Part shown: one piece after another, positions 1-5,873 of the stretch | Position numbering within the stretch: the first letter of the stretch is position 1 | How the letters are laid out: every line of letters starts with the position of its first letter | NCBI GenBank assembly: GCA_002482405.1 | Contig: DLFX01000032.1 | Coordinates: forward strand, 1 to 7,736 | From: Firmicutes bacterium UBA7709 | GTDB taxonomy: Bacteria; Bacillota_A; Clostridia; Peptostreptococcales; Anaerovoracaceae | Length of the DNA stretch: 7,736 nucleotides | Direction: 5' to 3' | Position numbers and translations under genes: made by a program | The notes under the pieces: model-generated | Database searches by the model: none | What the model was told of the DNA's origin: nothing | What the model saw: the letters and a program-made list of their open reading frames with translations, nothing else

Positions 1-183
1 TGAATTGCGCTAGAAAGTGCCGAAAAAATGCAATAACTTATCAATAGTCTTGAAAAGAGTCCACCAAAGGCAGACTTATAAATTCATCCCCTATATCCAT
101 AAGGCCGCTCACAGCTTAATGAAGATTAGTATGTGAGTTTTCACATCAGAAAATGCAAATAAAATCAATGGATTTCTACATTA
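1..183. other. AT-rich left flank, no gene recognised
   Basis: This stretch lies outside the insertion sequence and was contiguous with position 2878 before the element inserted. Both strands are broken by stops in all frames. The longest readable piece is a minus-strand run beginning MDIGDEF and ending after about 19 codons, with no convincing ribosome binding site. It could be the extreme end of a gene lying outside the window or plain intergenic DNA. No RNA gene or repeat is seen. Confidence 0.5.
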
Positions 184-191
184 TTAAAAAT
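184..191. repeat. Target site duplication, left copy (TTAAAAAT)
   Basis: The 8 bases TTAAAAAT directly abut the left tip of the IS66 element and are repeated exactly at 2870-2877. IS66-family elements characteristically duplicate 8 bp on insertion, so this fixes the element boundary. Confidence 0.95.
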
Positions 192-215
192 GTAAGCGTC
201 AAACCATATGCACAT
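192..215 (+). repeat. IS66 terminal inverted repeat, left end
   Basis: It begins GTAAGCGTCAAACCATATGC. Against the reverse complement of the other end, 20 of the first 24 positions match, with the outermost 12 identical. The GTAAGCG tip is typical of IS66-family ends. Confidence 0.93.
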
Positions 216-225
216 AAATAAAAAG

Positions 226-258
226 TGAGCACAACAACCTCCGAAGTTGGTGTGCTCA
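226..258 (-). terminator. Hairpin terminator downstream of tnpC
   Basis: The arms TGAGCACAACAAC (226-238) and GTTGGTGTGCTCA (246-258) pair with a single mismatch around a 7-nt loop. Read on the minus strand, the stem is followed by ACTTTTTATTT, which gives the U tract of an intrinsic terminator for the tnpABC transcript. On the plus strand a weaker ATATTTT follows, so it may also block transcription entering the element from the left. Confidence 0.7.
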
Positions 259-271
259 TATTTTGATGGTG

Positions 272-301
272 CTACGTTGCCGATCACTAACGGCAACGTA
301 G
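272..301. other. Perfect 11-bp hairpin between tnpC and the IS end
   Basis: CTACGTTGCCG (272-282) and CGGCAACGTAG (291-301) are perfect inverted repeats with an 8-nt loop. There is no U tract immediately after it on either strand, so it is not a classical terminator by itself. It precedes the U-tract hairpin at 226-258 in the direction of tnpC transcription, so the two may act together as a double structure protecting the mRNA 3' end or stopping polymerase. Confidence 0.6.
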
Positions 302-332
302 GTACGTTGTCCTTCACATACCTATGTTGGTA

Positions 333-1970
333 CTAATTGAGGTCTTCATTCTGGTTAATCGGAGTTAAATTTCTGCAGTCTTCCGGGATTTTATCTGACC
401 AGGGGAGAAGCTCCGCGAGTTCAGTTGTATCGTCTTTATCGATATTGGACAGCCTTTCGAACAGATACTGAAGATATGGAAAAAGGTTCAGATTGTTTTC
501 CTTGGCTGTTTCTACGATGCTGTAAATCACAGCACTGGCGTCGGCTCCTTTGGGAGTATTGGAAAAGAGCCAGTTTTTCCTTCCGATTACAAACGGCTTT
601 ATGGCGCGTTCTGCACGGTTGTTCGATAGTTCCAGTCTGCCATCAAGTAAATAGTTTCTCAGATATTTTTCTTGGTTGAGGCTGTATTTTACTGCCTGTC
701 CGATCAGGCTTCTTGGAACGACTTTATCTTCCATTGATTTTGCCCATGAAAAGTATGCCTCTACTGTAGGCGCGGCTTCCACAAGACGGCGGCGATACCG
801 TTCTTCATGGGGCAGATCTTTCATTTCCTTTTCCAGCCTGAACAACGTATTGCAATATTCCAGGCCGGTCTGTATGTTGTAGGCATCGATGCCTTCCTTT
901 TCGGAGATACCCTTTAATGCCTCATCCCATTTTCTTCTTGCGTGAGCAAAGCAGCCCACCTGTATCACATCGGACTGTTTCCCGTCTGCTGATTCTGAAA
1001 GCTTGTGATACCCTGCATATCCATCAGTATGAAGAAATCCCTTGAATCCCTTGAGGAATTCCTTTGGATAATCTCCGGAGCGCCCGGGCCTGTAATCATA
1101 AAGGATGATCGGCACGCTGTCCCCGCTAGTTCTGTAAAGCCACATAAAGCTGTCGCTTGACGGCTCCCTGCCCGGCTCGCATAAGACCTCAAGCACGGTT
1201 TCGTCTGCATGAAGTACAGGCCGTTTAACCAGCTCCTTCCGCATCAGATCATAAAGTGGTTTCAGATGATGCTCGGAAGATTTTATCATCCAGTTTGCAA
1301 GCGTCTGGCGGGAAAGCTGCAATCCATACTTTTTAAATTGCTGTTCCTGCCGATAAAGTGGGATTGCCTCAGCGTATTTTCTGGTCATGATATATGCGAT
1401 CATGGAAGGGGATGCAAGGCTGTTTCTCAGCACAGGATTCGGCACTCCCGCATAGACGATATTGGATTCTGTTCCCGCTCTATCGCAGCTTCTGCAGACA
1501 TAGACGTGCTGTACATGCTCTGTAACCTGAACCTGTGCCGGAATTACCGTAAGCTCTTTTCTGATTTCGGTCTTCATCTCCTGAAGCTTTTCGCCGCACT
1601 TGCTACAGACCTGCTCGTCTCCTGTAAGCCGGTAATCGATCACCGTTGTCGGAAGAGGCTGAGTTATCCTATCCTTATGACCTTTCTTTTTTTTGTTCCT
1701 TGGAGGTTTTACATCAGATAGGGATGGTTCGTTCAGTAGTTTTCCGTAAATTTCCGCTTCAGCTTCATTGAAAAAACTCATCTGATTAAAAGGCGTCTGT
1801 TCGCTGGACGGCCCAAAGCGTCTTGCTCGCCCCAGCCGGTACTGCTCTTCATACCACGAAACCTTTGCTGCCAGCTCTTGCTTCTCGGCAGAAACCTGCA
1901 TTGTAAAGGCTTCCAATTCTTCTCTTGTCATGGATGAAAGATCTAAGGTTTTCTTTATTGTACCAGCCAT
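333..1970 (-). CDS. tnpC: IS66 family DDE transposase TnpC
   Basis: This is the catalytic transposase of the IS66 element, 545 aa, a normal length for the family. The N-terminal part (about 15-55) looks like a short coiled coil followed by the IS66-typical basic stretch RLGRARRFGPSSEQ. A zinc-finger-like pair of CxxC motifs lies at C122/C125 and C159/C162. A long RNase H-like domain follows. Its best DDE candidates are D256 in HADE, D316 in HTDGYAGY and E454 in NNRAERAIKPFVIGRKNW, all family hallmark blocks, with HARRKWDEA at about 343. The ATG at 1970 is preceded by GGAGG with a 6-nt spacer. It is separated from tnpB by 108 bp containing a hairpin. The frame is intact, so activity is plausible. 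Family assignment is certain; mobility is inferred. Confidence 0.97.
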   Translation of the reverse strand: MAGTIKKTLDLSSMTREELEAFTMQVSAEKQELAAKVSWYEEQYRLGRARRFGPSSEQTPFNQMSFFNEAEAEIYGKLLNEPSLSDVKPPRNKKKKGHKDRITQPLPTTVIDYRLTGDEQVCSKCGEKLQEMKTEIRKELTVIPAQVQVTEHVQHVYVCRSCDRAGTESNIVYAGVPNPVLRNSLASPSMIAYIMTRKYAEAIPLYRQEQQFKKYGLQLSRQTLANWMIKSSEHHLKPLYDLMRKELVKRPVLHADETVLEVLCEPGREPSSDSFMWLYRTSGDSVPIILYDYRPGRSGDYPKEFLKGFKGFLHTDGYAGYHKLSESADGKQSDVIQVGCFAHARRKWDEALKGISEKEGIDAYNIQTGLEYCNTLFRLEKEMKDLPHEERYRRRLVEAAPTVEAYFSWAKSMEDKVVPRSLIGQAVKYSLNQEKYLRNYLLDGRLELSNNRAERAIKPFVIGRKNWLFSNTPKGADASAVIYSIVETAKENNLNLFPYLQYLFERLSNIDKDDTTELAELLPWSDKIPEDCRNLTPINQNEDLN

Positions 1971-2050
1971 GTTTATCCTCCGTTCAAGTATGCCTAATTA
2001 TACCATATATTCAATAATTATGCAACTAATATCAACCCCTAAAAACACTA

Positions 2051-2076
2051 AAAACCCCTGAAAATTCAAGGGTTTT
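2051..2076 (-). terminator. Hairpin with U tract between tnpB and tnpC (possible attenuator)
   Basis: AAAACCCTTGAA and TTCAGGGGTTTT on the minus strand form a 12-bp inverted repeat with one G-U pair and almost no loop, followed by TTTTTAGTG and a second T run. It begins only 3 bases past the tnpB stop. It looks like an intrinsic terminator lying inside the transposase operon, which would lower tnpC expression relative to tnpA and tnpB. Only the structure is seen; attenuation is inferred. Confidence 0.6.
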
Positions 2077-2078
2077 CT

Positions 2079-2432
2079 TCATATCATGGTATAGTTTTTG
2101 TGCGGTACAAATTGCTCCATGACAAGGCCGTCAAGTAATCTGTAAAGGTCCCTTTTTGTGATGTTTACCGTTCCTTCTTTATCCGTTATCTCAGGCCAGC
2201 TGAAACGGCCTTTTTCTCTCCGCTTATGGTAGAGGACGAATCCGTCCGTATCCCACTGTAGGACTTTGATCGCATTCTTTGACTTGCTGCAGAACACAAA
2301 GAGCGAGCCTTCAAATGGATCCTGATGGAAGCTTCCCTGTACTATGGCTGCAAGCCCGTTGATATTCTTACGAAAATCTACTTGTTCATAGCAGAGATAA
2401 ACGCTGGATCTGTTTGCAATCCGGTGTATCAT
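2079..2432 (-). CDS. tnpB: IS66 family accessory protein TnpB (Orf2)
   Basis: This 117-aa protein has the features of the IS66 Orf2 family: the VYLCYEQVDFRKNINGLAAIV block near the N-terminus, the FVFCSKSKNAIKVLQWDTDGFVLYHKRREKGRFSWP core (about 46-81), and a C-terminal LYRLLDGL segment. TnpB is needed with TnpA and TnpC for efficient IS66 transposition, but its biochemical role is not settled. Its ATG overlaps the tnpA stop as ATGA (2429-2432), with AGGA 4 nt upstream inside tnpA, a sign of translational coupling. Length and frame are normal. Confidence 0.95.
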   Translation of the reverse strand: MIHRIANRSSVYLCYEQVDFRKNINGLAAIVQGSFHQDPFEGSLFVFCSKSKNAIKVLQWDTDGFVLYHKRREKGRFSWPEITDKEGTVNITKRDLYRLLDGLVMEQFVPHKNYTMI

Positions 2433-2782
2433 AGCGTCCTGAGAACCTGCAGCATTTCAAATACCTGCTTTGTATTGCTGTGAGCGGGAAGTTCTATTGA
2501 AAATCCCGCATACTTTAAAGCAATCACGCCGGTGGCTGCTTCGGTATCTGAAGAAACTTGCAGCCTAGACACGGAAGGCTGACTATGTGTCTGGTCAACC
2601 TTCAGCCAGCATGGACCACTTTCCGCCGCCGCCTCTTTTTTAAGTTTACGCTTCCAGTATCCGCCAGTACTTTCCGGAATGTTATGTTCCCTGCACCATT
2701 CGGCCACGCTTATGCCGCTCTCCTCAATTTCCTGGAGCCTCAGCCGCCAAAGCTGGTGTTCTTCTTCTGTTGCTTTTGCCAT
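2429..2782 (-). CDS. tnpA: IS66 family accessory protein TnpA (Orf1), helix-turn-helix
   Basis: This is the first protein of the IS66 operon. The chosen ATG at 2782 gives 117 aa and has AAGGAGG exactly 8 nt upstream. A longer in-frame start at 2800 adds only 6 residues and lacks any ribosome binding site. The N-terminal half (about 8-50) reads as a helix-turn-helix: the stretch around SGISVAEWCREHNIPESTGGYWKRK is the IS66 Orf1/transposase_8-like pattern. The C-terminus (about 88-117) has the family's GFSIELP...FEMLQVLRTL block. A role in binding the element ends is inferred from the family. It shares 4 bp with tnpB. Confidence 0.93.
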   Translation of the reverse strand: MAKATEEEHQLWRLRLQEIEESGISVAEWCREHNIPESTGGYWKRKLKKEAAAESGPCWLKVDQTHSQPSVSRLQVSSDTEAATGVIALKYAGFSIELPAHSNTKQVFEMLQVLRTL

Positions 2783-2785
2783 AAG

Positions 2786-2821
2786 TAACGCCTCCTTCAT
2801 AATTTCATGTTGGAGGCATTA
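2786..2821 (-). promoter_or_regulatory. Hairpin able to hide the tnpA ribosome binding site
   Basis: On the minus strand TAATGCCTCC (2821-2812) can pair with GGAGGCGTTA (2795-2786) as a 10-bp stem with one G-U pair and a 16-nt loop. The downstream arm contains the GGAGG of the tnpA ribosome binding site. The upstream arm overlaps the -10 box, so a transcript starting at the element's own promoter (expected near 2811) would lack that arm. Only RNA entering from outside would contain both arms. Structure is seen; function is inferred. Confidence 0.6.
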
Positions 2822-2846
2822 TCTCACAATCTTTTATTCGTGTACA
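2818..2846 (-). promoter_or_regulatory. Candidate promoter of the IS66 tnpABC operon
   Basis: TGTACA (2846-2841, four of six consensus -35 bases) and GATAAT (2823-2818) are separated by exactly 17 bp, and the -10 is preceded by an extended TGA. The -35 starts at the inner edge of the right terminal repeat, a common arrangement in insertion sequences. The expected start is near A2811, about 30 nt upstream of the tnpA ATG. Confidence 0.6.
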
Positions 2847-2869
2847 CGCGCGTATGATTTGACGCTTAC
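2846..2869 (-). repeat. IS66 terminal inverted repeat, right end
   Basis: Read on the minus strand it begins GTAAGCGTCAAATCATACGC and matches the left end at 20 of 24 positions. It abuts the target duplication at 2870. Confidence 0.93.
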
Positions 2870-2877
2870 TTAAAAAT
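2870..2877. repeat. Target site duplication, right copy (TTAAAAAT)
   Basis: It is an exact 8-bp copy of 184-191, placed directly outside the right tip of the element. Confidence 0.95.
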
Positions 2878-3005
2878 AGCGCTGACTTAAAAAGCTGCTT
2901 TTCTGCCATCTCAAAAGATGCACTCTTTCCATGCGTATTTTTTTACCTTTTTTAAGGAAAGCAAATACCACTTTTTTCTGCAATTGGGGTAAAAATAGGT
3001 AAAAT

Positions 3006-3030
3006 GAGAGTTCGACTCCCCCAGACCACT
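3006..3030 (+). other. tRNA/tmRNA 3'-end-like fragment
   Basis: GAGTTCGACTC at 3008-3018 carries a T-loop-like TTCGACT core and is followed by CCCCAGACCACTG, which resembles the last part of a tRNA or tmRNA. The same 11 bases occur inverted in the T arm of ssrA (3173-3183). No matching 5' half is found upstream, and the five flanking T-stem bases do not pair fully, so it is not a functional tRNA. It could be a decayed attachment-site relic or chance. Confidence 0.25.
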
Positions 3031-3114
3031 GAAATTTCCCACATGACATCCACGAAATCGATGTTCTAAAAAACGGCTTTTTAGGAGGCAAAAAACACCC
3101 AAAAACGGCAGAAA

Positions 3115-3135
3115 TCCTGCGTTTTTCACGCAGGA
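3115..3135 (-). terminator. Terminator of ssrA
   Basis: TCCTGCG (3115-3121) and CGCAGGA (3129-3135) form a perfect 7-bp stem with a 7-nt loop, 22 bases past the CCA end of tmRNA. On the minus strand it is followed by TTTCTGCCGTTTTT. On the plus strand a run of six T (3140-3145) follows, so the structure could work in both directions. Confidence 0.65.
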
Positions 3136-3157
3136 CATCTTTTTTACATACACAAAA

Positions 3158-3527
3158 TGGTGAAGGTGGCGAGAGTCGAACTCGCGTCCGAAAGCATTTC
3201 CACAAGACTTTCTCCGAGCGCAGCTAATGTTTTTTTGTTTCGCCTCTGTCAGCGCCCGTTAGCAGGCTCAGTCATCGGCTATCCTATTGGTCCCCCGTGC
3301 TACTAGGAGCTCACACGGAGTTTTCCTGTATAATCGACGCCAGGTTTCCCACCTACAGGTGAATGGGAGCTGACGACGCGCCGCTTAGCGGCTGCTGCTT
3401 ATGCAGCTAAAGCGTAATTGTTATTATTTTTAGCGTTTATATTTAAACGTGCCCCTTTTAACGTAGACTAGGCAACTACGGCTCGCTTATCCGGCTTCTA
3501 CACCCCCGTCGAAACCTTTACACCCCC
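3158..3527 (-). ncRNA. ssrA: Transfer-messenger RNA (tmRNA), 370 nt
   Basis: tmRNA rescues stalled ribosomes with SmpB: its tRNA-Ala-like part enters the A site and its short ORF tags the nascent protein for proteolysis. The 5' end GGGGGTG (3527-3521) pairs over all 7 positions with CACCTTC (3168-3162) using two G-U pairs. An unpaired A and an encoded CCA (3160-3158) follow. The conserved GGTTTCGACGG block lies just after the 5' stem. The T arm is GCGAG-TTCGACT-CTCGC. The middle holds the tag ORF and GC-rich pseudoknot-like segments. It lies downstream of smpB on the same strand. These pairings fix both mature ends, presumably made by RNase P and 3' nucleases. Confidence 0.96.
3399..3434 (-). 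other. tmRNA tag-peptide reading frame (AKNNNNYALAA)
   Basis: Starting at the likely resume codon GCT (3434-3432), the frame reads AKNNNNYALAA and stops with TAA at 3401-3399. With the alanine delivered by the charged tmRNA the added tag would be 12 residues. The YALAA end is the usual degron recognised by ClpXP-type proteases. The interior is unusual: four Asn in a row, one Lys and no acidic residue. The resume codon is assigned from the usual GCN rule and not measured. Confidence 0.85.
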
Positions 3528-4091
3528 ATGCTTGCCAATTTTGCGTAATGCGGCGTTACTGATTCGTTCATGCTTACTTACGTATGTCTGTATACGTGCG
3601 CTTCGCATTCACTCATCATGCCTTGCCTTACCCAAAATTTCCGGCGCATCGCTTGGTTCTCTTTTCAGAATAATTACGATATCGCGATGTTACATATTCA
3701 TAATACCACAGCATACCGCTTTTAAACAGTAGTATTTTTTAACAAGTTCAATTTAAAATATGCCGTTAAAATGTTTTATGTTAATCGTAATTTTACTGGT
3801 TGATTGCTTTGGGGCAATGATTTTAGGTGAAAAAAAATATCGGAGTTGTTTTGCCATATGGTCCTCCGAAAAGGAGCGAATGTCTTTGGGAAATGGCGCG
3901 GCCATTTAGGAAAGCACCGTCATGCAGACTACGTTTGTTTTCCGTCCCAACGGCCTTCGGCCTCCGACTCGCTTTGCTCGCTGCTGTCCGTTTTACCGAC
4001 CAAGCAAAGCTTGGGGCAAAAAGGCAAAGACTGCGGCTTGAGGAGTGATCATATCAAAACAACGACTATTTTTCAAGCCTGAAATCACTTC
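3528..4091. other. 564-bp gene-free region between smpB and ssrA
   Basis: No credible gene is seen. From 3528 to about 3830 it is mostly AT-rich and carries a candidate ssrA promoter plus small palindromes: ATCGCGAT at 3681-3688, and the stem ACGTAT/ATACGT at 3580-3597. From about 3860 to 4050 it is more GC-rich and packed with perfect short inverted repeats: AAATGGC-GCG-GCCATTT (3891-3907), GGCC-TTC-GGCC (3952-3962) and CCAAGC-AAA-GCTTGG (4000-4014). Open frames through this part look like shadows of the palindromic DNA. It may be a palindromic repeat element or the structured trailer of the smpB transcript. Confidence 0.5.
3700..3705 (-). promoter_or_regulatory. Candidate extended -10 promoter for ssrA
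   Basis: The minus strand reads TGGTATTAT, an extended -10 (TGnTATTAT). The hexamer 17 bp upstream, TGTTTA, is a poor -35, which is acceptable with an extended -10. The upstream DNA (3730-3830) is AT-rich. It would give a 5' leader of about 165 nt before the mature tmRNA end. ssrA might also be reached by read-through from smpB. Confidence 0.4.
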
Positions 4092-4559
4092 TCAATACCC
4101 CGAATTCCGATTTTTCATTTCCTGCTGCATTCTCCGCTCGCTGTCCTTCTTGGCGATGTCCTCCCGCTTGTCGTAGAGCTTTTTGCCCCGGGCCACGGCG
4201 ATCTCCATCTTGGCCAGCCCCTTCTCGTTTATGTAGACGTTAAGAGGCACTAAGGTAAGTCCCTTCTGGGTCGTGTAGCCGATGAGCTTTCGGATCTCCT
4301 GCCGGTGAAGCAACAGTTTCCGGGGCCGCAGCGGATCCACGTTGAACCGGTTGCCCTGCTCGTAGGGGCTGATATGCATCCCGTAGAGGATCAGTTCGTC
4401 GCCCTCGATTTTGGCATAGCTTTCCTTTAGATTCAAGCGGCCCTGGCGCATGGATTTGATCTCGGTTCCGGTCAATACCATGCCGGCTTCATAGACTTCC
4501 TCTATAAAGTAGTCATGTCTGGCTTTTTTATTGTTGGCAATTATCTTTTTCTGTCTCAA
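4092..4559 (-). CDS. smpB: SsrA-binding protein SmpB
   Basis: SmpB binds the tRNA-like domain of tmRNA and carries it into stalled ribosomes, its C-terminal tail filling the empty mRNA channel. The 155 aa match the family length. Recognisable blocks in order are [32 protein letters not shown] (5-35), LKESYAKI (44-51), [10 protein letters not shown] (61-70), [15 protein letters not shown] (75-89), [12 protein letters not shown] (100-111) and the tail [32 protein letters not shown]. The start is a TTG at 4559 with only a weak GGA 7 nt upstream. No in-frame ATG fits before M27, which would remove the conserved N-terminus, and the frame upstream offers no ATG or GTG nearby. It lies upstream of its partner ssrA, a widely conserved pairing, separated by 564 bp. 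Confidence 0.97.
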   Translation of the reverse strand: MRQKKIIANNKKARHDYFIEEVYEAGMVLTGTEIKSMRQGRLNLKESYAKIEGDELILYGMHISPYEQGNRFNVDPLRPRKLLLHRQEIRKLIGYTTQKGLTLVPLNVYINEKGLAKMEIAVARGKKLYDKREDIAKKDSERRMQQEMKNRNSGY

Positions 4560-4667
4560 CGTTCTGTCCGGTGCTTCAGTACCGCGGGCAGAATTTATTC
4601 TGGAAAATCACGAATTCTCGGTTCGCGGATTTTCGCCGTGTATCTCTGTCCGGCGCCGAATTCCTTT
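4560..4667 (-). other. Spacer between the last lepB and smpB with imperfect hairpins
   Basis: On the minus strand AAAATC and GATTTT (4633-4604) enclose CGAA/TTCG to make an interrupted stem, and CAGAAT-AA-ATTCTG (4602-4589) follows directly. There is no proper U tract after either, so termination is uncertain. No clear promoter for smpB is seen, so smpB is probably read from upstream. Confidence 0.35.
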
Positions 4668-5198
4668 CTATTTTTTATTGATCAAGCCCATTTCATCGAA
4701 GGGATACAGTCTGACATCCGCCCTTCCCAGAATGTCCGCGACAGCAATCTCTCCGATGCTTGGGTCCCTGCTGTCCATGCTGTTGGGCCTGTTGTCGCCC
4801 ATAACGAAGAGATAGCCTTCGTCAACGGTGAAAGGAGCCATGTCCCCCGGCGTCACGCCGCCGTAAATATAGTCTTCCTTCAGCGCCTCGCCGTTCCGGT
4901 AGACGACGCCATCCTTTACCTCGATGATGTCTCCGGCAACGCCGATGACCCGTTTGATCAGATCCTTTTCTTCTCCCTGATCGCTGTAAATATGCGCCTT
5001 GAACACCACGATGTCGCCGTGGCGGGGCTCTCCCGCAATGTACGGAAATTTGTTGATGATCAGGTAGTTGTAAGGCTCGATGGTGGGATACATGGAATAC
5101 CCCTTTACCAATGTCGGTTTGATGAATGTCGTGATGATCAGTGCTATAATTAAAGCGATAATAATGGTTTTTGCAAACTCAAAAATCGTTTTCAACAT
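4668..5198 (-). CDS. lepB: Type I signal peptidase (S26), active-site complete, third paralogue
   Basis: It cleaves signal peptides from secreted proteins at the outer face of the membrane. The 176 aa are the usual length of Gram-positive SPases with one N-terminal anchor (about 7-26, TIIIALIIALIITTF). Family boxes are all present: box B GYSMYPT with nucleophile S35, box D IKRVIGVAGD with general base K82, and box E GDNRPNSMDSR (134-144) with S140, D142 and R144. The ATG at 5198 has AAAGG about 10 nt upstream. It is the last of three tandem paralogues and lies 131 bp after the second, a GC-rich spacer with a nested hairpin. S35 and K82 fall at the same residue numbers as in the second paralogue, which suggests gene duplication followed by specialisation. 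Confidence 0.96.
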   Translation of the reverse strand: MLKTIFEFAKTIIIALIIALIITTFIKPTLVKGYSMYPTIEPYNYLIINKFPYIAGEPRHGDIVVFKAHIYSDQGEEKDLIKRVIGVAGDIIEVKDGVVYRNGEALKEDYIYGGVTPGDMAPFTVDEGYLFVMGDNRPNSMDSRDPSIGEIAVADILGRADVRLYPFDEMGLINKK

Positions 5199-5242
5199 CT
5201 CTTGTTTACCTTTTAATCCCCTTCTGTTTGTATTTCGAACCG

Positions 5243-5270
5243 GGCCGCCGCGTCCGTAAACGGACAGGCC
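5243..5270. other. Nested GC-rich hairpin between two lepB genes
   Basis: GTCCG-TAAA-CGGAC (5252-5265) sits inside a GGCC/GGCC outer pairing (5243-5246 with 5267-5270), next to the palindrome GGCCGGCC (5267-5274). No U tract follows on the minus strand, so it is more likely an mRNA stability or processing element than a terminator. The whole 131-bp spacer (5199-5329) is otherwise empty of genes. Confidence 0.4.
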
Positions 5271-5329
5271 GGCCGACAGCGACCGCGAATGAACGGATTG
5301 ACCCGCAAGGCCGCGCCCGGCCCTTCCCT

Positions 5330-5857
5330 TTATTTGTAGACCGAACCCATCTCGTTGAACGGATACAGCCGGAAAACCGCCTTGCCGTAGACCTTGCTGA
5401 TCTTGACAAATCCGACGCTGGGATCGCGGCTGTCGATGCTGTTCTGGCGGTTATCCCCCATGACAAAGAGGCTGTCCTTCGGTACCACCAGGTCCTTTAG
5501 CTCGCCCGCGGTGTAGCCTTCCAGGGTATAGGGTTCGTCCTGAACCTCGCCGTTGATGATGACCTTGCCGTCTTCAATGCTGACCGTGTCGCCCGGAAGC
5601 CCGATGACCCGCTTGATCAGCATTTTTTCCTTTCCCGCCTCGGTTTTCAGTCCGGTGTGGAAAACGATGATGTCGTGGTGCTTCGGTTCTCCGAAACGGT
5701 AGGCCTGCTTGCTCAGAAACAGGAAATTATACTCCTGCAGCGTCGGCATCATGGAGGTTTCCCTCACGAACGTGGGCTTTATAAACTGCAGTATAACCAA
5801 TGCGATGATTACCGCGATCAAAATATCCTTGATCCATTCCTTCAATTCTTTGCTCAT
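5330..5857 (-). CDS. lepB: Type I signal peptidase (S26), active-site complete, second paralogue
   Basis: This is a second full-length signal peptidase I, 175 aa. It has one membrane anchor (about 11-27, DILIAVIIALVILQF), box B ETSMMPT with S35, box D IKRVIGLPGD with K82 and box E GDNRQNSIDSR (134-144), so a working Ser-Lys dyad is expected. The catalytic domain would lie outside the membrane. It starts 16 bp after the first paralogue and its ribosome binding site is weak (AAGAGA close to the ATG), so translation may depend on coupling to the upstream gene. Differences from the third paralogue cluster in the substrate-facing loops (about 36-75), which hints at different preferences, but this is inference. 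Confidence 0.96.
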   Translation of the reverse strand: MSKELKEWIKDILIAVIIALVILQFIKPTFVRETSMMPTLQEYNFLFLSKQAYRFGEPKHHDIIVFHTGLKTEAGKEKMLIKRVIGLPGDTVSIEDGKVIINGEVQDEPYTLEGYTAGELKDLVVPKDSLFVMGDNRQNSIDSRDPSVGFVKISKVYGKAVFRLYPFNEMGSVYK

Positions 5858-5873
5858 TCTCTTACTATTTCCG

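Larger units (their letters stand above)
192..2869 (-). mobile_element. Complete IS66-family insertion sequence, 2678 bp
   Basis: The element is bounded by inverted repeats starting GTAAGCGTCAAA and by a perfect 8-bp duplication TTAAAAAT. It carries the canonical IS66 set in order tnpA, tnpB, tnpC, all read on the minus strand and all open. IS66 elements use a DDE transposase (TnpC) plus two accessory proteins whose exact roles are unsettled. Exact target duplications, intact frames and full ends argue for a fairly recent and possibly still mobile insertion. It sits in the gene-free DNA downstream of ssrA, in the same orientation as ssrA, so it does not break any gene recognised here. Confidence 0.96.

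Noticed and set aside
2783..2800. Upstream ATG (2800) as the tnpA start
   Set aside because: It has no ribosome binding site, whereas AAGGAGG is ideally placed for the ATG at 2782.
3006..3030. A functional tRNA gene on the plus strand
   Set aside because: No acceptor 5' strand, D arm or anticodon arm can be built upstream, and the T stem has mismatches.
2870..3205. Minus-strand open frame of 111 codons
   Set aside because: It runs into the 3' end of tmRNA, starts inside the RNA gene, has no family resemblance and no ribosome binding site.
3827..4082. Two overlapping plus-strand frames of 73 and 78 codons
   Set aside because: They cross a cluster of palindromes and lack a ribosome binding site; composition suggests shadows of repetitive DNA.
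4515..5153. Plus-strand open frame of 212 codons opposite smpB and lepB
   Set aside because: It is the antisense shadow of two well-supported genes, which carry full family motifs on the minus strand.
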